Origin: Microthrixaceae bacterium
Lineage (GTDB): Bacteria; Actinomycetota; Acidimicrobiia; Acidimicrobiales; Acidimicrobilacustridaceae
Assembly: GCA_023264915.1 (NCBI GenBank)
Contig: JAHFUU010000003.1
Span: 7,029-17,646, forward strand
DNA: 10,618 bases
Direction of reading: 5' to 3'
A model generated the notes under the pieces. That model ran no database searches. It had not been told where the DNA came from and was given only the letters and a program-made list of their open reading frames with translations. This document shows positions 1 to 5,711 of the stretch, piece by piece; within the stretch, counting starts at the first letter, position 1; each line of letters starts with the position of its first letter. A program made the translations under genes and the position numbers.

Positions 1-312
1 AAGCTCGGCGGCATCAAGCCCGGTGTGGGTCTGGTGCTACGGGTCCAGAATTCCACCTCGCTGCGGGAGATGATCGTTTCATCTCCTACCAAGGACTGGT
101 CCGCATCGGTCTATGTAGCCGACTCACCACGATCCGCTCTGGGGGAATGGGGCGCGCCCGTAGACACCAAGGTCAACGTCTCCGGCTCAACCGAGTTCGA
201 CTTGTTGGGGGCCAGAGGCCAGTACGTCCTGTTGTGGATCACCGATCTCGGGAGTGCACCCCCACGGGTCTCAGCACAGATCGACGAGATCCAGCTGACC
301 GGCCACACCTGA
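1..312 (+). CDS. C-terminal end of a probable MurJ/MviN-type envelope protein (partial, 5' end outside window)
   Basis: An open frame runs from the first base of the window to a TGA at 310-312, giving 103 residues with no start needed. The visible part reads like a beta-sandwich (discoidin/galactose-binding-like) domain: alternating hydrophobic strands, a segment YVLLWITDLG near the end and a last strand IDEIQLTG. This pattern closes the actinobacterial MurJ (MviN) proteins, which carry a flippase, a cytoplasmic pseudokinase and this extracytoplasmic domain. Such a gene sits directly before sigM in mycobacteria, as here. The flippase and pseudokinase parts are not in the window, so the identity rests on this domain plus position. 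A serine/threonine kinase with the same kind of sensor domain is the main alternative. The sigma factor follows within about 90 bases. Confidence 0.6.
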   Translation, partial: KLGGIKPGVGLVLRVQNSTSLREMIVSSPTKDWSASVYVADSPRSALGEWGAPVDTKVNVSGSTEFDLLGARGQYVLLWITDLGSAPPRVSAQIDEIQLTGHT

Positions 313-457
313 GACCTCAGACCCCTCGCAGCCCCAAGCCATGAGCTGACTCTCGCTACCGCGTGCGGGTAGGTAACCTCGGCTCATCGTCACTGTCGAT
401 GACCAGACCCTCGTACCAGCGGCCCAGGCGGGTGACCGCGTCGCGCTCGAGGAGCTG

Positions 458-973
458 TTGCGCCGCCACCACGACCGCGTCTTTGCGATCTGCAGGCGAC
501 TCGCCGGCAACGATGCGGACGCTGCGGATGCGACCCAGGAAGCGTTGATCGCCCTGGTGCGGGGCCTGCCCCGATTTGACGGTCGGGCATCCTTCTCTAC
601 CTGGGCATACCGAGTCACGACCAACGCTTGCCTGGACGAGATGCGTCGCCGCAAGCGCCGGCCAGACCCTGGACTCCCTGCCAACGAGGTTCAACCGCTC
701 GGTCAGTCTCCCCACCTCGATGACCAAACAACAGATCGATTAGTCATCGATCAAGCCCTTCGTGATCTCCCTGAGGAGTTCCGATCAGCGGTCGTGCTCC
801 GTGACGTCCTGGGCCTGGACTACGCGGAGATCTCAGACGTGCTGGAGATACCACCGGGCACTGTCCGGTCCAGGATCGCCAGGGGACGCTCCCATCTGGC
901 ACGCCGTCTGAGCGGTGCGTCGACTGGGAACCAAACCGATACCGCGAGCGTACAAGAGGGGTCCTATGAGTGA
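458..973 (+). CDS. SigM-type ECF RNA polymerase sigma factor (N-terminus unresolved)
   Basis: This is a sigma-70 family ECF factor. Region 2 runs from the start to about residue 65 (DATQEALIALVRGLPRFDGR, then FSTWAYRVTTNACLDEMRRR). Region 4 covers about residues 105-155 (LPEEFRSAVVLRDVLGLDYA, then a helix-turn-helix with PPGTVRSRIARGRSHL). The first standard in-frame start is TTG at 458, used here to give 171 residues. However, family-like sequence continues upstream in the same frame (DDQTLVPAAQAGDRVALEEL) back to about 401, and the frame is open to a stop at 374-376 with no ATG, GTG or TTG. The true start may be a rare codon (ATC at 386), or a one-base indel may separate it from the ATG at 399, which lies in the next frame. 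The anti-sigma gene overlaps the end (ATG at 966), and MurJ-like DNA precedes it. This matches the sigM locus, and the gene probably controls an envelope or redox stress regulon. Confidence 0.9.
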   Translation: MRRHHDRVFAICRRLAGNDADAADATQEALIALVRGLPRFDGRASFSTWAYRVTTNACLDEMRRRKRRPDPGLPANEVQPLGQSPHLDDQTTDRLVIDQALRDLPEEFRSAVVLRDVLGLDYAEISDVLEIPPGTVRSRIARGRSHLARRLSGASTGNQTDTASVQEGSYE

Positions 974-1985
974 CCTCCGGCGCAAACCCGACGATGACAT
1001 GCTCAACGCATACATAGACGGTGAAGCCACACCAGAGGAACGGGCGCTAGTCGAGTCCGATGCGTCTCTGGAAGAGCGGATCGGGCTCCTGCGACGGGTC
1101 AGTGAGGCCGTGCGCGTAGCAAACCCGCCATCAGCAGCAACTCGCGAACGCAACGTCACGGGCGCGCTCGCGGTCTTTGATGCAAGCTCCGACGAATCGG
1201 GGACCGGTGTCGAGGCGCCAGGTCTCTCGTCCCCACGGAATACTTCCGGGCAGGCAGCCCAACCGCCCCTCAGCGGCATGACCGGACTCGGTGCCGCTAC
1301 GGATATCAACACCGCTCGCAAGCGCCGAAATCGCCGGCGTCTTACTGCGATGAGCGTCGCCGCCATCACGTTGGTGGGCTTCGTGATAGCTGCGACGCTG
1401 CTGACACGTGCCATCACCTCAGTCCCTGTCAACGAGGCAGCGCAAGTGCCAAGGACCGCTGCCAAGGAGCTGATCCAGACGCACGACGGCTCGGTTGTGG
1501 GCAGTGGTGCTGCCTCGGAGGAAGGCAACGGGTCTCCCTCAAGAGCTTCGGTACCCACGGTGTCCTCGCCCTCCCCCGCTCCCGCAGGCCGGCCGGCCGA
1601 GCCTCCTCGAGCAACCACCGGTCCGACAGCTGGGATCGCTTTCGTGGGCGATCTCGGTGCTACCTCTCCCGGGCCTCAGTTCCGTACCCTCGTAGGCCAG
1701 CAGATCGAGCACCTCAATGCCGAGAGGGCGGTTGGTGACTTGCCTTCGAGCGACACGGGTGATGGCGTCACCGCCTCGGAAGGGTCCACCAAGTGCCAAG
1801 ACGCTGTCCGCTCCACTGATCCCAAACTGGGCCCGTTGGTGATGGTGGGGTCAGTCCTCATCGACGGCACCCCGTCAACCGTCTTGGCATTCGCGTTTGT
1901 CGACCCAAACGATCCAACCAGGGTCGGACATCGCGCTTTCGCCGTAGCATCCAACTGCTCGATCATCGACGTCGAAACGCTCTGA
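966..1985 (+). CDS. Membrane-anchored anti-sigma factor (RsmA-like) partner of the upstream ECF sigma
   Basis: The protein has 339 residues starting at ATG 966, which overlaps the last bases of the sigma gene; AGAGGGG at 955-961 is its ribosome binding site. Residues 1-50 form an acidic helical anti-sigma domain (DDDMLNAYIDGEATPEERAL). A low-complexity linker follows, then a basic stretch (RKRRNRRR), one transmembrane helix at about 127-148, and an external Ser/Pro/Gly-rich region. The last ~75 residues look folded, with two cysteines (C277 and C331) that could form a disulfide outside the cell. The N-terminal domain lacks the HxxxCxxC zinc ligands of zinc-binding anti-sigmas. Overlap and order imply co-translation with the sigma factor and sequestration of it at the membrane. 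An upstream in-frame start at 915 is rejected because it lies deep in the sigma gene and has no ribosome binding site. Function is inferred from architecture and context. Confidence 0.8.
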   Translation: MSDLRRKPDDDMLNAYIDGEATPEERALVESDASLEERIGLLRRVSEAVRVANPPSAATRERNVTGALAVFDASSDESGTGVEAPGLSSPRNTSGQAAQPPLSGMTGLGAATDINTARKRRNRRRLTAMSVAAITLVGFVIAATLLTRAITSVPVNEAAQVPRTAAKELIQTHDGSVVGSGAASEEGNGSPSRASVPTVSSPSPAPAGRPAEPPRATTGPTAGIAFVGDLGATSPGPQFRTLVGQQIEHLNAERAVGDLPSSDTGDGVTASEGSTKCQDAVRSTDPKLGPLVMVGSVLIDGTPSTVLAFAFVDPNDPTRVGHRAFAVASNCSIIDVETL

Positions 1986-2030
1986 GTCATCTGGCTCACT
2001 GTCATTCGGCGGCCGGCCCATGCCCGATTA

Positions 2031-2046
2031 CCATGGTGCGCCATGG
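2031..2046 (+). repeat. Inverted repeat enclosing the start codon of the membrane protein gene
   Basis: Two CCATGG palindromes separated by TGCG can form a 6-bp stem with a 4-base loop, placing the ATG at 2043 in the right arm. The first ATG (2033) opens a five-codon frame ending in TGA at 2048-2050, so the start region also holds a tiny overlapping reading frame. It could be a translational control element or chance; no conservation data are available. Confidence 0.4.
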
Positions 2047-2459
2047 CTGAGACCTCCTCGGCGCAACCGATCGCTCCCCCCGTCGAAGACCCCATGGCAC
2101 CGTCAACATCGGTGCCTCCGCCTGTGGACGACTGGCCCAAACAGGCCACGGATGCCGTCGTCAAGGTGGTCGATGCCGTACGCGACAAGACCACCGGCCC
2201 GGCCGTCAATGCCGCTCACGCCCTCAAGTACGGCATCGTCTTGTTGTTCCTGGCCTTCGTGCTTGGGGTGGTGGGGCTGGTGATCACCATGCGGCTGTGT
2301 GAATCAATCATCCGCACCATCGCCGAGCGGTTTGATTCAACCAACTCGCTGTTCCTTGAGCCGATGTGGCTCGTCTACCTGTTGTTCGGGGTCCCTTTCT
2401 GTGTGATTGGTCTAGTCCTCTGGCGCAAGGCCAACCGCCCAGCGAAGGCCTCACGATAG
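2043..2459 (+). CDS. Small two-helix membrane protein of unknown function
   Basis: This frame encodes 138 residues and I do not recognise a named family. Residues 1-35 are Pro/Ser/Thr-rich and probably disordered. Residues 36-62 look like an amphipathic helix (ATDAVVKVVDAVRDKT). Two hydrophobic helices follow at about 63-84 and 107-127, ending in a short basic tail (RKANRPAKASR). By the positive-inside rule the C-terminus is cytoplasmic, so a hairpin topology is likely. The overall look resembles small actinobacterial holin-like or phage-shock-like membrane proteins, but that is only resemblance. ATG 2043 has no clear Shine-Dalgarno and sits inside the inverted repeat CCATGG-tgcg-CCATGG (2031-2046). 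It lies 57 bases after the anti-sigma gene on the same strand and may be co-transcribed with it. Confidence 0.7.
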   Translation: MAETSSAQPIAPPVEDPMAPSTSVPPPVDDWPKQATDAVVKVVDAVRDKTTGPAVNAAHALKYGIVLLFLAFVLGVVGLVITMRLCESIIRTIAERFDSTNSLFLEPMWLVYLLFGVPFCVIGLVLWRKANRPAKASR

Positions 2460-2911
2460 GTTCAGCTGCTGAACTGCCATCGGTGCCGAGGCGGCCGGGG
2501 TTGGCCGTTCCGATCGGCCTTGGTATCCGGGGGAGCAACGGTATCGACGTCCAGCTCCCTCTTGCAGGAAGGCTAGGAAGATCAGTTCTTCCGAGGCGGG
2601 TAGCTGTCGCTTTCTGAGCTTCAGCACTTTGAATCGCGAGTCAACCGCTGACGAGGGAAGCCCGCAGAAGTCCCAGGGCAGCGCAATGGGTCACCGAAGC
2701 ACACCTTCGGGCTTGCCCGGGCGGCGCCGTGAGTGGCAGGGATCGGGCCGCCCGGTTGTGACAGCCCGATCCCCGGGGATGACCCGTCAAGCCGGGGCGC
2801 TGCCCCGCTGGTGATCGAGGGACCTCGCCAGATCTTGGCAACCCTAGAGTTGATGCCGGCGCCTATCGAAGGACCATCGCGCCTACGTGTTCGCAAGACG
2901 ATTGGAGCAAG
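2460..2911. other. Gene-free 452-base stretch between the membrane protein gene and trxB, with hairpins
   Basis: No reading frame here looks like a protein: frames on both strands are short, lack ribosome binding sites and show no family pattern. Three inverted repeats stand out. GTTCAGC/GCTGAAC at 2460-2474 begins on the base after the stop codon. GGGATCGGGC (2739-2748) pairs perfectly with GCCCGATCCC (2764-2773) across a 15-base loop. CGGGGC/GCCCCG at 2793-2807 has a 3-base loop. None is followed by a clear T run. The stretch presumably holds the end of the upstream transcript and the trxB promoter, but I cannot place a convincing -35/-10 pair. Confidence 0.6.
2739..2773. terminator. Strong 10-bp hairpin, possible terminator without a T run
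   Basis: A perfect 10-bp GC-rich stem (GGGATCGGGC/GCCCGATCCC) encloses a 15-base loop. Its position between two same-strand genes fits a terminator of the upstream transcript, and actinobacterial terminators often lack a T run. It could equally be a leader structure of trxB. Confidence 0.35.
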
Positions 2912-3874
2912 ATGCCCTCACAAATCCGCAACGTGATCATCATCGGGTCGGGCCCGGCGGGCCTGACGGCAGGGATCTATACAGCGCGGGCGAACCTTGG
3001 GCCGCTCGTGATCGAGGGTGAACTCTCCTCGACCAGTGATCAACCGGGTGGCCAGCTCATGCTGACCACCGAGGTCGAGAACTACCCTGGGTTCCCAGAA
3101 GGGATCCTGGGGCCGGACCTGATCGCCAACTGCAGAAGTCAAGCCGCCCGGTTCGGCGCCGAGTTCCTCACTGACAAGGTCACCAAGGTGGACTTCGAGA
3201 CCCAGCCCTATTCGGTTTGGGTCGGCGACCCCGGCTCCCCCAAGCCAAGCTTCCGAGCTCACTCGATCATCGTGTCGACCGGGGCACAATCGCTCATGTT
3301 GGGCTTGGATTCCGAAGCCGCATTGTTGGGCCATGGGCTTTCAACGTGCGCGACTTGTGACGGGTTCTTCTTCCGGTCCCAGGAGATCGCAGTTGTTGGA
3401 GGAGGCGATTCGGCTGTTGAAGAAGCCCTGTTCCTCACCAAGTTCGCAGACAAGGTGACGATCGTTCACCGTCGCGACGAGCTGCGCGCTTCGAAGATCA
3501 TGCAAGATCGCGCCAACGCCAACCCGAAGATCGAGTTCCTCTGGAATCACGTCGTGGATGACCTCCTCGGCGACACCAAGCTTGATGGGGTCAAGGTACG
3601 GAACGTGCGAGATGGAGCGGTTTCTACCCTGCCTGTTAGCGGGTTGTTCGTTGCGATCGGGCATCGACCAAACACTGACCTGTTCAAAGGCATCTTGGAC
3701 ATGGAAGACAGCGGCTACCTGAAGACACGGCCAGGCTCCACGCAAACCAACGTTGCGGGCGTGTTTGCATGCGGTGACGTTCAGGACCACACTTACCGCC
3801 AGGCCATCACGGCAGCGGGCTCCGGCTGCATGGCGGCCATCGATTCCGAGCGCTGGCTCGAATCCCGATCATGA
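2912..3874 (+). CDS. trxB: Thioredoxin reductase (NADPH, FAD)
   Basis: This low-molecular-weight thioredoxin reductase has 320 residues, the usual family length. It passes electrons from NADPH through FAD and a redox disulfide to thioredoxin in the cytoplasm. FAD-binding GSGPAG is at residues 12-17, and the active-site CATCD places the redox cysteines at C146 and C149. The NADPH-binding GGGDSA is at 163-168, followed by HRRDELRASK from 186, whose arginines contact the NADPH 2'-phosphate. The second FAD motif CGD is at 287-289. ATG 2912 is preceded by GGAG at 2904-2907. The partner thioredoxin gene follows after 222 bases. No residue expected for function is missing. This is the trxB2 position of the mycobacterial origin region, which supports orthology. 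Confidence 0.97.
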   Translation: MPSQIRNVIIIGSGPAGLTAGIYTARANLGPLVIEGELSSTSDQPGGQLMLTTEVENYPGFPEGILGPDLIANCRSQAARFGAEFLTDKVTKVDFETQPYSVWVGDPGSPKPSFRAHSIIVSTGAQSLMLGLDSEAALLGHGLSTCATCDGFFFRSQEIAVVGGGDSAVEEALFLTKFADKVTIVHRRDELRASKIMQDRANANPKIEFLWNHVVDDLLGDTKLDGVKVRNVRDGAVSTLPVSGLFVAIGHRPNTDLFKGILDMEDSGYLKTRPGSTQTNVAGVFACGDVQDHTYRQAITAAGSGCMAAIDSERWLESRS

Positions 3875-3880
3875 ACTGGC

Positions 3881-3947
3881 GTCAAGACGGCTTGACAGGC
3901 GGTCCGCCGACAACCTGCTTGTTGGTTATCGTCAAGGAGACCTTGAC
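3881..3947. repeat. Cluster of four inverted repeats just after trxB, two with the same GTCAAG/CTTGAC arms
   Basis: GTCAAG-acgg-CTTGAC (3881-3896) and GTCAAGG-aga-CCTTGAC (3931-3947) share their arms, and their left ends lie exactly 50 bases apart. Between them are GGCGG-T-CCGCC (3898-3908) and CAAC-N6-GTTG (3911-3924). The right arms of the two GTCAAG dyads each contain TTGACA (3892-3897 and 3943-3948), a -35-like hexamer, though I find no good -10 at normal spacing. The cluster could be paired operator sites upstream of trxA, or RNA hairpins ending the trxB message. Confidence 0.5.
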
Positions 3948-4009
3948 ACACGGCCGGTGGGCTTCTTCGCTACTCCAGGATCGACAAGACAGCTAACGTG
4001 CGTATCGTT

Positions 4010-4036
4010 GGGAATGTTCAGGTGCTGGCATCGGTT
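4010..4036 (+). promoter_or_regulatory. Candidate SigR/SigH-type (disulfide-stress) promoter for trxA
   Basis: GGGAAT at 4010-4015 is followed after exactly 18 bases by GTT at 4034-4036. This equals the actinobacterial SigR/SigH consensus GGGAAT-N18-GTT, which drives thioredoxin genes in Streptomyces and Mycobacterium. Transcription would start near 4043, giving a leader of about 50 bases before the trxA ATG at 4097. Confidence 0.6.
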
Positions 4037-4096
4037 GTTGGCATGAATTCATGGGATAGATCGGATCCCACACTCGTTCTTTGGGAGGCAGGCTAT

Positions 4097-4420
4097 ATGA
4101 CCGAAGTCTTCACACTCAGCGATGGCACCTTCGATGAGGAGATCGGTGCCAGCGACCAGCCCGTGATAGTCGACTTCTGGGCCGAGTGGTGTGGTCCCTG
4201 CAAACTTGTAGCTCCCATCCTCGATGAGATCGCGGCGGAGCACGGTGGCAAGATCAGGGTTGCAAAGCTCAACATCGACGAGAACCCCAAGGTCACCCTT
4301 CGTTTCGGCGTCATGAGCATCCCAACCATGATCGTCTTCCAGGATGGAACCGAAGCGAAGCGACTGGTGGGGGCCAAAGGCAAGGCTCAGCTTCTCCAAG
4401 AGCTCAACGAGTTCATCTGA
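4097..4420 (+). CDS. trxA: Thioredoxin
   Basis: The protein has 107 residues, the standard thioredoxin length, and is a cytoplasmic dithiol reductant recharged by the TrxB encoded just upstream. The active site WCGPC lies at residues 31-35 (C32, C35), preceded by the typical strand VIVDFWAE. The cis-proline is P76 in SIPTM, and the C-terminal part has the family glycine and helix (LVGAKGKAQLLQELNEF). I chose ATG 4097 because GGGAGG (4083-4088) sits 8 bases upstream and the length then fits the family; the frame is open upstream to a possible start at 3998, which would add an unlikely 33-residue extension. It is the last plus-strand gene before the convergent parB. A SigR-type promoter at 4010-4036 suggests induction by thiol oxidation. 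Confidence 0.97.
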   Translation: MTEVFTLSDGTFDEEIGASDQPVIVDFWAEWCGPCKLVAPILDEIAAEHGGKIRVAKLNIDENPKVTLRFGVMSIPTMIVFQDGTEAKRLVGAKGKAQLLQELNEFI

Positions 4421-4438
4421 GCGATCCTTGGGTCGGGT

Positions 4439-4474
4439 CCAGGCATGGAGCGGGATACTCGACTCCACACCTGG
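4439..4474. terminator. Hairpin 19 bases after trxA, possible terminator
   Basis: CCAGG-ca-TGGAG (4439-4450) pairs with CTCCA-ca-CCTGG (4463-4474): two 5-bp helices separated by a symmetric 2x2 internal loop, with a 12-base apical loop. No T run follows, so a terminator role is inferred from position only. Confidence 0.4.
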
Positions 4475-4487
4475 TAGTTGCCACCGC

Positions 4488-4535
4488 GGGACGACCGGCC
4501 CGACATCCGGGAATTCGAGTTGAGCGTCCCATTTT
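4488..4535 (+). terminator. Terminator-like stem followed by ATTTT
   Basis: GGGACG (4488-4493) pairs with CGTCCC (4525-4530), directly followed by ATTTT. The 31-base loop can form a smaller CCCG/CGGG hairpin (4499-4511). It lies in the right direction to end the trxA transcript; the loop is long, so confidence is moderate. Confidence 0.4.
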
Positions 4536-4536
4536 C

Positions 4537-4583
4537 GATGCCAGGTTGAGGATCCAAGCTCCCCTCCTCAGCAAGCTGGCATC
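4537..4583. repeat. Two-tier hairpin with an 8-bp outer stem
   Basis: GATGCCAG (4537-4544) pairs perfectly with CTGGCATC (4576-4583), and inside it TGAGGA (4547-4552) pairs with TCCTCA (4565-4570). Fourteen base pairs in two nested perfect helices in non-coding DNA suggest a bidirectional terminator or a small structured RNA. Confidence 0.45.
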
Positions 4584-4802
4584 ACGCCAAGGGACACGAG
4601 GCCGCCCTCCCTGCCCGACACAACCCCTGTTCAGCGGTGACATCGGGCACAACGCGCAACGTTAACCACAGGTTTTGCCACAGACTGTGGATGTAGCACT
4701 TACGTTCAGGTGAGGGGTTACCCATCGGTCACCTCCTACTGTTGAGACACCGCGTTCTGGAACGTGGCTCACAGGCTGGTGGCTGAGGCTAGCCCGCATC
4801 CC

Positions 4803-5711
4803 TCAGTCGCTCTCGCGACCTTCGACCATCGCCCTGTAGATACGCTCCAAGTCCTCGATCCCCCCGAAGTCGATGGTCAACCGGCCCCGACGACCCCTGA
4901 TCTGCACGGATACCCTGGTGTCCAGGTGTGAGGACAGGAGTTCTTCCAGCTCCAACAGCGCGGCGGGGCGCTCCACGGGTCGTTTTGGAGACGGCACGGA
5001 CTGAGTCTCATCGCTTGACTGCACACGCTGACGTACCTCTTCCTCTACCCGGCGCACGGACCACTTCCCATCACTAGCTTGTCTGGCCAAGAGCAGTTGC
5101 AGCTCTGGTGCCTCAACTGCGAGTAGTGCCCGGGCGTGCCCAGCGCTGAGCCTGCGACTCGCCACAAGATCGACGACCTCGGTAGGGAGTTGGAGAAGTC
5201 GGAGAGTGTTGGTGACCGCAGATCGGCTCTTACCCACGCGACCAGCGACTTCGTCGTGGGATAGATCGAACTCATCGATGAGTTGACGAAAGGCTGCCGC
5301 CTCCTCGATAACGTTCAAGTCCTCCCGTTGAAGGTTCTCAACGAGGGCCTCTTCGAGGGATTGTTGGCTAGCAACATCGCGCACCAGCGCAGGTAGGTGT
5401 GTCAGGCCGGCTCGACGTGCAGCCCGTAGCCTGCGCTCCCCCGCTATCAGCTCAAAAGCCTCGGTCCCCGACTCATCGACAAAGGAACGGACCAAGACCG
5501 GTTGAAGGACCCCAACAGCCTTGATGGACGTGGCGAGCTCTTCAAGGGCTGCTTCGTCGAACCCTCCCCGTGGTTGGTTTCGATTCGGCCTCACCAGATC
5601 GATTGGCAGCCGTTGGAGACTGCCACTTGTTGGTAGTGCATCGATAGGAACTTCATCTTGGGGCGGGATAAGGGCTTCCAAGCCCTTACCCAGACCGCTT
5701 CTGCGACCCAC
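4803..5711 (-). CDS. parB: Chromosome partitioning protein ParB (CTP-dependent parS-binding clamp)
   Basis: The 302-residue ParB binds parS and spreads as a CTP-gated clamp, working with ParA to segregate origins. Its N-terminus GLGKGLEALIP (residues 6-16) is the typical ParA-contacting segment. The CTP-binding domain shows RPNRNQPR (41-48), GERRLRAA (91-98) and ENLQRED (125-131). The helix-turn-helix lies at about 152-172 (HDEVAGRVGKSRSAVTNTLR), and a C-terminal dimerisation domain ends the protein. The start is GTG at 5711, with an ideal GGAGG six bases upstream. This makes parB overlap the last 26 bases of parA in another frame, implying coupled translation. A parS site lies in this window just upstream of parA. 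Nothing essential is missing. Confidence 0.97.
   Translation of the reverse strand: MGRRSGLGKGLEALIPPQDEVPIDALPTSGSLQRLPIDLVRPNRNQPRGGFDEAALEELATSIKAVGVLQPVLVRSFVDESGTEAFELIAGERRLRAARRAGLTHLPALVRDVASQQSLEEALVENLQREDLNVIEEAAAFRQLIDEFDLSHDEVAGRVGKSRSAVTNTLRLLQLPTEVVDLVASRRLSAGHARALLAVEAPELQLLLARQASDGKWSVRRVEEEVRQRVQSSDETQSVPSPKRPVERPAALLELEELLSSHLDTRVSVQIRGRRGRLTIDFGGIEDLERIYRAMVEGRESD

Larger units (their letters stand above)
4421..4802. other. Convergent gene-free stretch between trxA and parB, rich in hairpins
   Basis: None of the short frames in these 382 bases looks like a protein. From left to right: a hairpin at 4439-4474, a terminator-like stem at 4488-4535, a two-tier hairpin at 4537-4583, DnaA-box-like 9-mers at 4662-4694, a dyad AGGTGA/TCACCT at 4708-4734, and CTGAGG/CCTCAG at 4783-4806 that includes the parB stop codon. 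Both flanking genes point inward, so the stretch must at least end two transcripts. In mycobacteria a cell-wall amidase-like gene (cwlM) lies at this position; no trace of it is recognisable here. Confidence 0.7.

Noticed and set aside
926..951. ECF-like promoter GGGAACC-N16-CGT before the anti-sigma gene
   Set aside because: It matches the ECF consensus but would start transcription at about 958-960, cutting into the ribosome binding site of the anti-sigma gene; it also lies inside sigma coding sequence, so it is more likely chance.
2366..2617. 83-codon frame overlapping the membrane protein gene and the following gap
   Set aside because: It has no ribosome binding site or family pattern and half of it is a shadow of the membrane protein gene.
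3892..3971. TTGACA hexamers as housekeeping trxA promoters
   Set aside because: Both are perfect -35 elements, but no acceptable -10 lies at 16-19 bases; they are better explained as arms of the inverted repeats.
3998..4096. Longer thioredoxin starting at 3998
   Set aside because: It would add 33 residues unlike any thioredoxin and would cover the SigR-type promoter; ATG 4097 has a good ribosome binding site and gives the family length.
4413..4652. Minus-strand 79-codon frame between trxA and parB as a remnant of cwlM
   Set aside because: Its translation shows no amidase motif or peptidoglycan-binding repeat and has no ribosome binding site.
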